The notes beneath the pieces were generated by a model. It was not told where the DNA came from. It searched no databases and was given only the letters and a program-made list of their open reading frames with translations. A DNA stretch of 64,000 bases from CAXMST01 sp963700785 (GTDB lineage Bacteria; Actinomycetota; Thermoleophilia; Solirubrobacterales; 70-9), in the NCBI GenBank assembly GCA_963700785.1, contig CAVOYZ010000010.1, positions 1 through 64,000 of the forward strand, given 5' to 3'. Positions 46,564-54,102 of this stretch are shown here, piece after piece (the first letter of the stretch is position 1; every line of letters starts with the position of its first letter). The position numbers were made by a program, and so were the translations under genes.

Positions 46564-47955
46564 ATGGCCGAGACGGCAAATGAGCTGGTGATCTTCGGGA
46601 TCACCGGCGATCTCGCCCGCAGGAAGACGTTTGCGGCGCTCTACCACCTCGAGGCGCGCCGCGACATACCCTGCCGGATCATCGGCGTCGGCCGCCGCGA
46701 GTGGAGCGACTCCGATCTCCGCGAGCAGGCGGCCCGGGCGATCTCGGAGACGGTCGAGGCGCCGGACGCCGAGACGGTCGACCGGCTGCTCGGCCGGCTC
46801 AGCTACCTGGCGGGCGGCTACGACGAGGACGACACCTACGCGCGGATCAGCGAACGCGTCAACGGCGAGTACAGGCTCTTCTACCTCGAGACGCCACCGT
46901 CGCTGTTCGCGCCCATCGTCCACCGGCTCGCCGCCGCCGGTCTCGTCGAGGACTCCCGGGTCGTCGTCGAGAAGCCGTTCGGCCACGACCTCGCCTCGGC
47001 CCGCGAGCTGAACCGCAGCCTGCGCGACGTCCTCGCTGAGGACCAGATCCTGCGGCTCGATCACTTCCTGGGCAAGGAGCCGGTGATGGACATCCTCTAC
47101 CTGCGGTTCGCGAACGCGATCCTCGAGCCGGTCTGGAATCGCCGCTACGTCGACTCGGTCCAGATCACGATGGCCGAGGCGTTCGGGGTCGAGGGCCGCG
47201 GTTTCTTCTTCGATCCCGTCGGGGCGCTGCGCGACGTGGTCCAGAACCACCTGCTGCAGGTGCTCTCGCTGGTTGCGATGGAACCTCCGTCAGCCGGGCC
47301 CGACGACCTCGACGCGATCCGCTCGCGCAAGACGGACCTGTTCCGGGCGATGCCTGCGGCCGACCCGAGCCGTTACGTGCGCGGTCAGTACCGCGGCTAC
47401 CGCGAGATCGAGGGCGTCGCCGCCGATTCGCAGACCGAGACCTTCGCCGCCCTGCAGCTCGGGATCGACAACTGGCGCTGGGAGGGAGTGCCGTTCTTCA
47501 TCCGCGCCGGCAAGCAGCTGCCGGTCGATGCGACCGAGGTGCGGATCGTCTTTCAGCGACCCCCTCGGCTCGGGATCGGCGGGCGGACTGTCCCGGACGC
47601 AAACGAGCTGATCATCCGCATGAAGCCGGATCCGGGCGCGGAGCTCTGCCTGATCGCGAAACGGGCCGGGGAGGAGGCGATGCACCGCGTTCATCTCGAT
47701 CTGTTCTTCGAGGAGCAGGTCGGGGAGCAGCCCGAGCCTTACGAGCGACTGCTGCGCGACGCGATCCACGGCGATTTCGAGCTGTTCCCGGGCCAGGACT
47801 CGGTCGAGCAGACTTGGCGCATCGTCCAGCCTCTGCTCGACGTCGATCTCGCTCCCGAGCCCTATGACTCGGGAACATGGGGGCCGAGCGCCGCCGAGCA
47901 CCTGTTGGCGGGTCATGGCGGCTGGCGCCGGCCATGGGTGGGGGGCAGGCCCTGA
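46564..47955 (+). CDS. zwf: glucose-6-phosphate dehydrogenase
   Basis: 463 aa. GITGDLARRK (12-21) is the NADP-binding start, EKPFGHDLASA follows, and RLDHFLGKE (from about residue 164) is the substrate-binding/catalytic motif (usual form RxDHYLGKE). VVQNHLLQVLSLVAMEPP and FFIRAGKQLP are also standard. Oxidises glucose-6-phosphate to the lactone, feeding NADPH. No gnd or pgl lies next to it. Confidence 0.96.
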   Translation: MAETANELVIFGITGDLARRKTFAALYHLEARRDIPCRIIGVGRREWSDSDLREQAARAISETVEAPDAETVDRLLGRLSYLAGGYDEDDTYARISERVNGEYRLFYLETPPSLFAPIVHRLAAAGLVEDSRVVVEKPFGHDLASARELNRSLRDVLAEDQILRLDHFLGKEPVMDILYLRFANAILEPVWNRRYVDSVQITMAEAFGVEGRGFFFDPVGALRDVVQNHLLQVLSLVAMEPPSAGPDDLDAIRSRKTDLFRAMPAADPSRYVRGQYRGYREIEGVAADSQTETFAALQLGIDNWRWEGVPFFIRAGKQLPVDATEVRIVFQRPPRLGIGGRTVPDANELIIRMKPDPGAELCLIAKRAGEEAMHRVHLDLFFEEQVGEQPEPYERLLRDAIHGDFELFPGQDSVEQTWRIVQPLLDVDLAPEPYDSGTWGPSAAEHLLAGHGGWRRPWVGGRP

Positions 47956-47965
47956 GCGGTCGCGA

Positions 47966-49276
47966 TCAGGGCCGGTAGCGAGCGATCTCGATCGTCATCT
48001 GATCCTGAATCTTGCGGGCCGCCTCGTAGCTGTAGACGCCGTTCATCAGCAGCGAGAAGGCGACCCGCCCGCGTCCTGACCGGCAGTAGCCGGACAGTGC
48101 GGAGACGCCGGTGATCGTGCCGGTCTTCGCCCGGCAGCGGCCGGCGGCGGCGGTTCCCTCCATGCGCTCGTCGAGGGTTCCCTCCTTGCCGGCCCTGGGC
48201 AGCGAGCCGTAGAAGGCGCGCCCGGCACGATGATCGAGCATCGTGGCGAGCAGGCGGACGACGCTGCGCGGCGCGGCGCGGTTGTTGTCGCTCAGGCCCG
48301 AGCCGTCGAGCTGGTCGATCTTCGCCCCCAGGCTTCGGGCGAAGCGCTCCGACGCCTTGGCGCCCCCGCGGGTCGTGCCGCGCCGATCCCCCGTCGCCCA
48401 GAGCCGCTTCAGGAGCATCTCGGCGTAGAAGTTGTTCGAGGGCTTGTTGGTGGCCTCGGCGATCGCCGCGATCGTCGGCGAGGCGACGCTCGCCAGGGGC
48501 CTGCGGCCGGCCGCCTTGCGCGGCGTCTTGCCGACCCTGACCCCACCGGTGACCTTGACGCCGCGCTTCTTCAGGGCGCTCTTCAGCGCGGCGGCGGCCT
48601 CCTTTGCCGGATCGATCGAGTAGGTCGAGCCGCCGTAGACGAGCCCGGAGAGCGGCGCGATGTAGGGGCTCGGCCCGAAGCCCGAGTCGGGGACCCCGCG
48701 CCTGCGGTCGAAGACGCTGTCGTCGGCCACGATTCGCCCCTTGACGCGGCGAATTCCAGCCCGCTCGACCCCGGTCGCCAGTTCGCGCATCTCGCCCTTG
48801 CCGAGCGTCGGATCGCCGCCCCCGACGAGGAACAGGTCGCCCTCGAGCCGGCCGTTGCCGTTGCGCCTGCCCCGCGCCAGGAGCGCGGTCTCGATCCGCC
48901 CGTCGGCGCCCAGCCTGTCGAGCGCCGCGGCGGTCGTGAACAGCTTCGTGTTCGAGGCGAGCTTGCGCCGCTTGCCCTCCTTGCGGTCGAAGAGCACGCG
49001 GCGATTGCGGGCGTCGGTGTCGTACACGTAGAAGCCGCTCGAGCCGGGCGCCTTGCGGGCCAGGCGCTTGAGGCTGCGACGAAGCTGGGAGCGGTTGATG
49101 CTGCCGCTGGCTGTCGCCCGGGCGAGCCCCGGGCTCGACCTCTGGGCGATGTCGGGGCCCGGCAGCAGCGCCCCGCCCGCTACCCCGCCCGTGTCCGGCG
49201 CGGAGGGCGATGCGTGCGCCGCCACCGGCACCGCCAGGGCCAGCGCCAGCGCGATCAGTCCCACCTGGATCCGCAT
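47966..49276 (-). CDS. dacB: D-alanyl-D-alanine carboxypeptidase/endopeptidase, PBP4 type
   Basis: 436 aa from ATG 49274-49276 (MRIQVGLIALALALAVPVAA, a signal peptide). The frame opens farther upstream, but a good promoter (TTGGAC-N17-TACCAT) ends seven bases before this ATG, which makes it the start. Penicillin-binding motifs: SNTK (108-111, SxxK), SDN in DGSGLSDNN (SxN), and KTG in RAKTGTITG. It acts outside the membrane on peptidoglycan. Convergent with zwf; ten bases separate the stops. Confidence 0.95.
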   Translation of the reverse strand: MRIQVGLIALALALAVPVAAHASPSAPDTGGVAGGALLPGPDIAQRSSPGLARATASGSINRSQLRRSLKRLARKAPGSSGFYVYDTDARNRRVLFDRKEGKRRKLASNTKLFTTAAALDRLGADGRIETALLARGRRNGNGRLEGDLFLVGGGDPTLGKGEMRELATGVERAGIRRVKGRIVADDSVFDRRRGVPDSGFGPSPYIAPLSGLVYGGSTYSIDPAKEAAAALKSALKKRGVKVTGGVRVGKTPRKAAGRRPLASVASPTIAAIAEATNKPSNNFYAEMLLKRLWATGDRRGTTRGGAKASERFARSLGAKIDQLDGSGLSDNNRAAPRSVVRLLATMLDHRAGRAFYGSLPRAGKEGTLDERMEGTAAAGRCRAKTGTITGVSALSGYCRSGRGRVAFSLLMNGVYSYEAARKIQDQMTIEIARYRP

Positions 49277-49283
49277 CGCGACG

Positions 49284-49312
49284 ATGGTAGAGACTGGGCA
49301 GGTTTGGTCCAA
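49284..49312 (-). promoter_or_regulatory. dacB promoter, leaderless configuration
   Basis: On the minus strand: TTGGAC (49307-49312), 17 bases, TACCAT (49284-49289), seven bases, ATG. The best-formed leaderless promoter in the window. Confidence 0.7.
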
Positions 49313-49368
49313 GCAGGGCCGGCGGTGGACCGAGCCATCGGCGCAATGCCGCGTGGAAAGCCCCGCCC

Positions 49369-50004
49369 TCAGCCGCCGAGTTCGGTGACCCGGACCCCGG
49401 TCTCGGCGCGAACCCGACCGGCCAGGCTCTCAGCGTCGCTCCAGTCCAGCTCGTCCCCGGGGACCAGCAGGACCTCATCCGCCGGGAACTCCCGTAGCCC
49501 GTCGAGCAGGCAGCGCATCGGTTCAGCCTCCTCGTCGACCTGGCCGGACGCGGCGACACCCGTGGCGGAGAGTCTCTTGACTGCCGCGCTGATCCGCTCG
49601 CGTGCGCGCGTAGTCTCGACGTCGACATCGTCGGAGATCCTCCGTGCGGGCGACGATGCGGGCGCGGGCGCGATCAGCTTGAGCTCGAGCGGTCCCTGTT
49701 TGGCCCGAAGCGCGACCTCACTGTCGAGCGCTGGATTCCCCAGACCCTGGTTGGCGATCACGAGGACCTGCTGTGCGGTCTCCGCGGACGGCGGGGCGAT
49801 GTCGCTGATGTCGGCAGGGCCGCGGCTCGTCAGGGAGATGAGGTAGAAGCTCAGCGCCACGATCGCCGCGCCGAACAGGATCCCGGCGATCGGGCCGGCG
49901 ACCAGGAAGATCACGAGTGCCAAGCCGACGATGACGACAACGGCGATCGTGGCGTAGACGCCGATCAGGTCGCTCTGCATCCACTGTCGAAGGCGCTCGC
50001 CCAC
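49369..50004 (-). CDS. membrane protein with soluble C-terminal domain, unknown function
   Basis: 211 aa from GTG 50002-50004. Two adjacent hydrophobic segments (YATIAVVVIVGLALVIFLVAG and GILFGAAIVALSFYLI) form a hairpin anchor. A soluble domain follows with VLVIANQGLGNPALDSEV, LKLIAPAPASSPARR, TRARERISAAVKRLSATGVAASGQV and EVLLVPGDELD. The strand-helix rhythm resembles a universal-stress-protein-like alpha/beta fold, but I do not recognise a family. TAGAGT (minus strand, 50013-50018) ends eight bases before the GTG. Confidence 0.75.
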   Translation of the reverse strand: MGERLRQWMQSDLIGVYATIAVVVIVGLALVIFLVAGPIAGILFGAAIVALSFYLISLTSRGPADISDIAPPSAETAQQVLVIANQGLGNPALDSEVALRAKQGPLELKLIAPAPASSPARRISDDVDVETTRARERISAAVKRLSATGVAASGQVDEEAEPMRCLLDGLREFPADEVLLVPGDELDWSDAESLAGRVRAETGVRVTELGG

Positions 50005-50012
50005 CGCACTCG

Positions 50013-50018
50013 ACTCTA
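50013..50018 (-). promoter_or_regulatory. -10 for the two-TM protein, leaderless configuration
   Basis: Minus-strand TAGAGT, eight bases before the GTG at 50004; no clear -35. Confidence 0.35.
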
Positions 50019-50107
50019 TCTCACGTCGGGTCGCTCGCGGCCCATCGTCACGTGAAACGTAGGGCCACGACGATTCGACGTGGTGTCAAGTCGGCTGGCC
50101 AGCCTGC

Positions 50108-50113
50108 TAGTTT
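50108..50113 (+). promoter_or_regulatory. -10 for the patatin gene, leaderless or near-leaderless
   Basis: TAGTTT ends nine bases before the GTG at 50123. Confidence 0.35.
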
Positions 50114-50122
50114 GGGTGGGCT

Positions 50123-51376
50123 GTGAGCGAGGTCGTAAAGCTCGATCCGGCCGCCCGTCGCGCGGCGGGGTCGCGCCGGAAGAGGCAGTCGAAAACTGCT
50201 CTCGTGCTCGGCGGTGGCGGGTTCACCGGCGCCGTCTACGAGATCGGCGCCTTGCGCGCCTTCGACCTGTTGGCCGTCAACCGGACCGTCAACGAGTTCG
50301 ACGTCTACGTCGGCACCAGCGCCGGGTCCTTCGTCGCGGCGGCGGTCGCCAACGGCGTTACCCCGGAGGAGATGATGCGGGTCCTGAACAAGAACCTGCC
50401 CTCGCCGCTCCGCGACATGGATCTCAACATGCTGCTGCGACCGAACTACCGGGGCTTCGTCGAATCGGCTGCGCTGCTGCCCTTCCGGCTGCTCGGCGTT
50501 GCCCGGCAGGTCGCCTCGACGATCGGTGACGTCTCGGTGATGGACGTCGCTCAGGGTCTGGCCGCCGGACTGCCGAAAGGGCTCTACCGGGGGAACGGGA
50601 TCGAGGACTACGTGGCCGAGATGCTCGCCGATCCGGACCGGACCGACGACTTCCGGATGCTCGAGCGCGAGCTGTACCTGACGGCGACCGACCTCGACAC
50701 CACCGATCGGGTGGTGCTCGGCGACGGCGAGTGGCGCGACATCCCGATCTCGCTCGCGGTTGCGGCCTCGACGGCGTTGCCGCTGGTCTATGAGCCGGTC
50801 GAGATCAAGGGCAGGGAGATGGTCGACGGCGGCATCCGCTCGACGACCAACGTCGACATCGCCGTCGAGAACGGGGCCAAGTTCATCGTCGTCGTCAATC
50901 CGATCGTCCCCTTCGTCAATGACTTCGGCAAGCGGGTCCCGACGATCCTCGGCTCGCGCGTGCGGCGCGTCTCCGACATGGGCTTCGTCGCGATCGCCAA
51001 CCAGGCGCTGCGGATGATCGCCCACGACCGCCTGCACCGCGCCGTCCAGGAGTGGGAGATCCGCTACCCCGGAGTCGACATCCTGCTGATCGAGCCGGAG
51101 TTCGACGACGAGCTGATGTTCGGGACCTCGATCATGGATTACGCGGCCCGCCTGCAGATCGCCAAGCACGGCTTCGAGTCCGTCACCCTGCGCCTCGCCC
51201 GCGAGTACGAGCGCTACAAGGCGATCGCCGAGCGCCACGGGATCGAGATCTCGGCACGCCGGATCCGGCACGTGCTCGACCAGGTTGAGCGCGAGCGCGA
51301 CCAGGCCCCCGCCTGGCGCCGCGTCTTCGAGCAGACGACCAGCGCCCTGATGGGTCAGGGCAACGACGCCGGCTAG
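50123..51376 (+). CDS. patatin-like phospholipase
   Basis: 417 aa from GTG 50123. GGGGFTG (30-36) stands where the oxyanion motif GGGxRG is usual; here Thr replaces the Arg. The nucleophile is S66 in GTSAGS, and the dyad aspartate is D235 in VDGG. Predicted lipid acyl hydrolase, cytosolic or membrane-associated. The basic N-terminus (RRAAGSRRKRQSK) may help membrane binding. Its stop overlaps the stop of the convergent cupredoxin gene. Confidence 0.93.
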   Translation: MSEVVKLDPAARRAAGSRRKRQSKTALVLGGGGFTGAVYEIGALRAFDLLAVNRTVNEFDVYVGTSAGSFVAAAVANGVTPEEMMRVLNKNLPSPLRDMDLNMLLRPNYRGFVESAALLPFRLLGVARQVASTIGDVSVMDVAQGLAAGLPKGLYRGNGIEDYVAEMLADPDRTDDFRMLERELYLTATDLDTTDRVVLGDGEWRDIPISLAVAASTALPLVYEPVEIKGREMVDGGIRSTTNVDIAVENGAKFIVVVNPIVPFVNDFGKRVPTILGSRVRRVSDMGFVAIANQALRMIAHDRLHRAVQEWEIRYPGVDILLIEPEFDDELMFGTSIMDYAARLQIAKHGFESVTLRLAREYERYKAIAERHGIEISARRIRHVLDQVERERDQAPAWRRVFEQTTSALMGQGNDAG

Positions 51377-51876
51377 GCGCTGACGACGATCGTCAGCTTC
51401 ATCACCGTTCGGTGCACGGAGCAGACGAACCTGTAGGTGCCGGGCCGCTTCAGCCTGCGGCTGAACCTGAGGCCGATCGAGCCGGTTCCCGACTTGAAGT
51501 TTCGCTTGCGGACCTTCGGCGGCGCCTTGCGGAGAGTCACGTCGTGGACGTGCAGGTTCCCCGGCAGCCAGCGCCACTTGACCCTCGCGCAGCGCTCGAC
51601 CGCGACCCGCCGCGGCGCGAAGAAGTCGTCACCGATCCGCACCCGGACGATTTCGTTTGATGTGCACTTGTGCTGGCCCGCCGCCCGCGGCGCGATCGAG
51701 CCGTCGCCGTCGCTGCCGATCGGGGCCACCGCGAACAGCGCGGTCGTCCCGATCAGGGTCGCGAGCGCGACCCTGAGCCGTCTCCCTCGTCTCACCCGGA
51801 ATCCGATTCCCCGCTCCCACATCCTGCCGTCGACGGGCATGTTGTCCTTTGTCAGCGAGATCCAGGGCTCGCTCAT
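51373..51876 (-). CDS. exported cupredoxin
   Basis: 167 aa. A hydrophobic segment at about residues 35-52 (VALATLIGTTALFAVAP) serves as signal or anchor. Type 1 copper ligands: H111 in HVHDVTL, C152, H155 and M159 in CSVHRTVM. The translated start overlaps the upstream gene by four bases (ATGA), fixing a long basic N-terminus (RRGRRLR). Last gene of a five-gene exported copper operon; strongly similar in pattern to the cupredoxin at 53661. Confidence 0.88.
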   Translation of the reverse strand: MSEPWISLTKDNMPVDGRMWERGIGFRVRRGRRLRVALATLIGTTALFAVAPIGSDGDGSIAPRAAGQHKCTSNEIVRVRIGDDFFAPRRVAVERCARVKWRWLPGNLHVHDVTLRKAPPKVRKRNFKSGTGSIGLRFSRRLKRPGTYRFVCSVHRTVMKLTIVVSA

Positions 51877-52613
51877 CGGGCGCGGTTCTTGGCGCGAGCG
51901 ATCCGGAAGCGCAGCTTGAACGGGCGGGTCGCGTTAGCGGACCTGTCGATCGCCCTGACCTTGGCCAGGTAGCGGCCCGTGCGGGCCGGGAAGTTCGTTC
52001 GCTTGATCCCGAACCGGAGCCCGTTGGCGCCGATGTGGCCGCCCTTGTAGCGTGCGTATCCGGCGAAGCGCCGGCCGCCCCCGCGCTTGTCCCGCAGGTA
52101 CTCGATCTCGATCCGGGCCCGCTCATTGATCGAGTACTTCATCGAGGTCCCCTTACGGCGAACGGTGCTGCTCCCGAGGCGGAGGTCGCGGAGGTTCGGG
52201 GGCTCGAGGTCCACCTGGCTGCGGGGGATCGGGTCCGGTTCGGTCACCGGGTCGCCGGGGGTCGACGAGACGGTCACCGTGCCTCTGACGGTCGAGTGCA
52301 GCTTGCAGCGGAAGCTGTAGACCCCGGGCTCGTCGAAGTCGAGCCTGAAGCTGTCGCCGATCCTGTGCTGCGGCTGGTTGGTCTGCGGATCGGAGTCGAG
52401 CCCCGCCGAATCGGGCGAGTCACCGGTGATCGAGTGCATCGTGTCGGGCCCGATCCAGTACCAGCTGACGTGCTCGCCGCGGTCGATCGCAAAGTCCATG
52501 TCCGACCAGGCGTAGTTGCTGATCGAGATCCGCCGGTTCTCGGCGGAGGCCGCCGCCGGCACCAGCAGCGCCCCGACCGCAAGCACGGGAAGCAGGCGCA
52601 GCAGCCGGCTCAC
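51873..52613 (-). CDS. exported cupredoxin-like protein lacking axial Met, with C-terminal beta domain
   Basis: 246 aa from GTG 52611-52613, signal peptide MSRLLRLLPVLAVGALLVPA. The cupredoxin-like half has H60 (DTMHSIT), C103 and H106 (CKLHSTVR), but Arg110 stands where Met is found in its two neighbours. If copper binds, it is a Met-less site. From about residue 130 a second domain (LEPPNLRDLRLGSSTV, RARIEIEYLRDK, KVRAIDRSANAT) looks like an Ig/fibronectin-type module of secreted proteins. Overlaps both neighbours by four bases. Confidence 0.85.
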   Translation of the reverse strand: MSRLLRLLPVLAVGALLVPAAASAENRRISISNYAWSDMDFAIDRGEHVSWYWIGPDTMHSITGDSPDSAGLDSDPQTNQPQHRIGDSFRLDFDEPGVYSFRCKLHSTVRGTVTVSSTPGDPVTEPDPIPRSQVDLEPPNLRDLRLGSSTVRRKGTSMKYSINERARIEIEYLRDKRGGGRRFAGYARYKGGHIGANGLRFGIKRTNFPARTGRYLAKVRAIDRSANATRPFKLRFRIARAKNRAR

Positions 52614-53656
52614 TCGACGATGTACCAGCCGGTCATCCCCTGGTGGAGATGGCTGAACACGTGGCAGTGGTAGAGCCAGCGACCGGGGTTGTCCTCGACG
52701 TACTCGGCGCTGATCGTGTCGCCGGGTCCGAGGGTGACGTTGTCGACCATCTTGCCGCGGTCGTTCCAGCGGCGCCCGTGGATGTGGAAGGTGTGGAACT
52801 CATTGTCGATGCCGTAGACGTGCCAGGCGACGCGCTCGCCGACGCGGGCCCGGTAGTTCTCCGTGTTGCCCGTGTAGGCACGGCCGTTCATGCACCAGAA
52901 CGCCTGGTTGAGGCCGGTGGCGACCGGCTGGAACGAGTGGAAGGCGACGAAGAACTCCTTGTCCGGCGGGGTCGCGCCCTTCTCGCGGATGATGATCGGC
53001 CCGAACAGGCCCTTGTAGACGGGCACCGGGTCGAGCGGCCCGTGGTCGTGGTAGAACCAGGCGCCGACCGTCTCCGGGGTCGCCTCCCAGACGTACTGAT
53101 AGGTCTCGCCCTGCTGGACGAAACCGCCGGGGTCGGTGTACTTGCCCTTGTAGGCCCCGTCCATCTCGATCGAGTACTGGACGCCGTGCGGGTGGATCGT
53201 GACCGGCGAGCTCAGCGTGTTCTGGAAGTTGACGACGATCGTGTCGCCGACCTCCGCCTCGATCAGCGGGCCCGGGATCTTCGCCTTGCCGATCGGGCTC
53301 GCGAAGCCCGGGGTGTAGGCGCGGTATCCGAACGCCGTGAACTTGGTCTTGCCCTTGACCTTCTTGCCGAGCATCTGATCGCGGCCCTTGGGAACGATGT
53401 TCCAGCGCCGCTGCTCGGCCTTGATCCAGTACTCGCGCCGCTTGCCGCCGGACGCGGTGAACACCGCCGGCGCCGCGGACGCGGCGCCTGAGGCGCTCGC
53501 GGCCCGCACCTTGGGCGGGACCTCGATCTCCCGCGCCAACTCCTCGACGTCCGCCTCCCGGTCGTTGCGGATCTGCTGACCGCCGAGCGTGCAGAGCAGC
53601 AGGCCGCCGCCGCCCGCCGCGAGGAACTGACGTCGATCTACCGGGGGCCCGGCCAT
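52610..53656 (-). CDS. Tat-exported two-domain multicopper oxidase
   Basis: 348 aa. A twin-arginine signal (DRRQFLAAGGGGLLL) heads the protein. All copper ligands are present: H155 and H157 (HPHG), H203 and H205 (YHDH), H288, H291 and H293 (HTFHIH), and H330-C331-H332, H336, M341 (HCHVFSHLHQGM). These make a type 1 site plus a trinuclear cluster across two cupredoxin domains, as in small laccases, which work as trimers (family knowledge). Substrate unknown: metal, phenol or a protein donor such as the adjacent cupredoxins. Four bases after the 53661 cupredoxin gene. Confidence 0.93.
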   Translation of the reverse strand: MAGPPVDRRQFLAAGGGGLLLCTLGGQQIRNDREADVEELAREIEVPPKVRAASASGAASAAPAVFTASGGKRREYWIKAEQRRWNIVPKGRDQMLGKKVKGKTKFTAFGYRAYTPGFASPIGKAKIPGPLIEAEVGDTIVVNFQNTLSSPVTIHPHGVQYSIEMDGAYKGKYTDPGGFVQQGETYQYVWEATPETVGAWFYHDHGPLDPVPVYKGLFGPIIIREKGATPPDKEFFVAFHSFQPVATGLNQAFWCMNGRAYTGNTENYRARVGERVAWHVYGIDNEFHTFHIHGRRWNDRGKMVDNVTLGPGDTISAEYVEDNPGRWLYHCHVFSHLHQGMTGWYIVE

Positions 53657-53660
53657 CGGC

Positions 53661-54080
53661 CTACTTCTTGACCGTGATCGTCTGCGTCATCGTGGTCCGG
53701 TGGATCGTGCAGACGAACTTGTACTTGCCGGTCTTCTCCAGCTTGCGGTTGAACTTGATCCCGATCGAGCCGGTGGCCGACTTGAAGTCCTTCTTCTTGA
53801 CCTTCTTCGGACCGCTGGTCAGCGTCACGTTGTGCGGGTTCAGGTTCTCGGGAAGCCAGTTCCACTTCACCTTCGTGCACTTCTTGACGCTCGTCTTCGC
53901 GGGTGCGAAGAAGTCGTCGGCGACGTCGATCTTCTTTTTCTTCTTCGACTTCTTGCACTTGCTCTTGCCGGCGATGTCGGCCGTCGGACCGGGGGCGGCG
54001 CTGCCAACCGGGGCGACCACGACCATCGCGAGCGCCGCGACCAGGGCCACAAGCACCCCGCGTGTTGCTGTCTTGCTCAT
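53661..54080 (-). CDS. exported cupredoxin
   Basis: 139 aa. Signal peptide of about 28 residues, then a Lys-rich segment (KCKKSKKKKK). Type 1 copper ligands H83 (NPHNVTL), C124, H127 and M131 (CTIHRTTM). AAGGAGAAAG precedes the ATG. A small secreted electron carrier, likely partner of the multicopper oxidase encoded next. Confidence 0.9.
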   Translation of the reverse strand: MSKTATRGVLVALVAALAMVVVAPVGSAAPGPTADIAGKSKCKKSKKKKKIDVADDFFAPAKTSVKKCTKVKWNWLPENLNPHNVTLTSGPKKVKKKDFKSATGSIGIKFNRKLEKTGKYKFVCTIHRTTMTQTITVKK

Positions 54081-54102
54081 AGCTGCTTTCTCCTTGTTCT
54101 GA

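Noticed and set aside
49277..49312. Longer N-terminus for dacB (MDQTCPVSTIVA before the signal peptide)
   Set aside because: The extension overlaps the promoter -10 and -35 and would spoil the signal peptide start.
52610..53656. Copper nitrite reductase (NirK) instead of a laccase-like oxidase
   Set aside because: The HCHxxxHxxxxM motif and full complement of trinuclear-cluster His pairs indicate a multicopper oxidase; NirK has a different arrangement.
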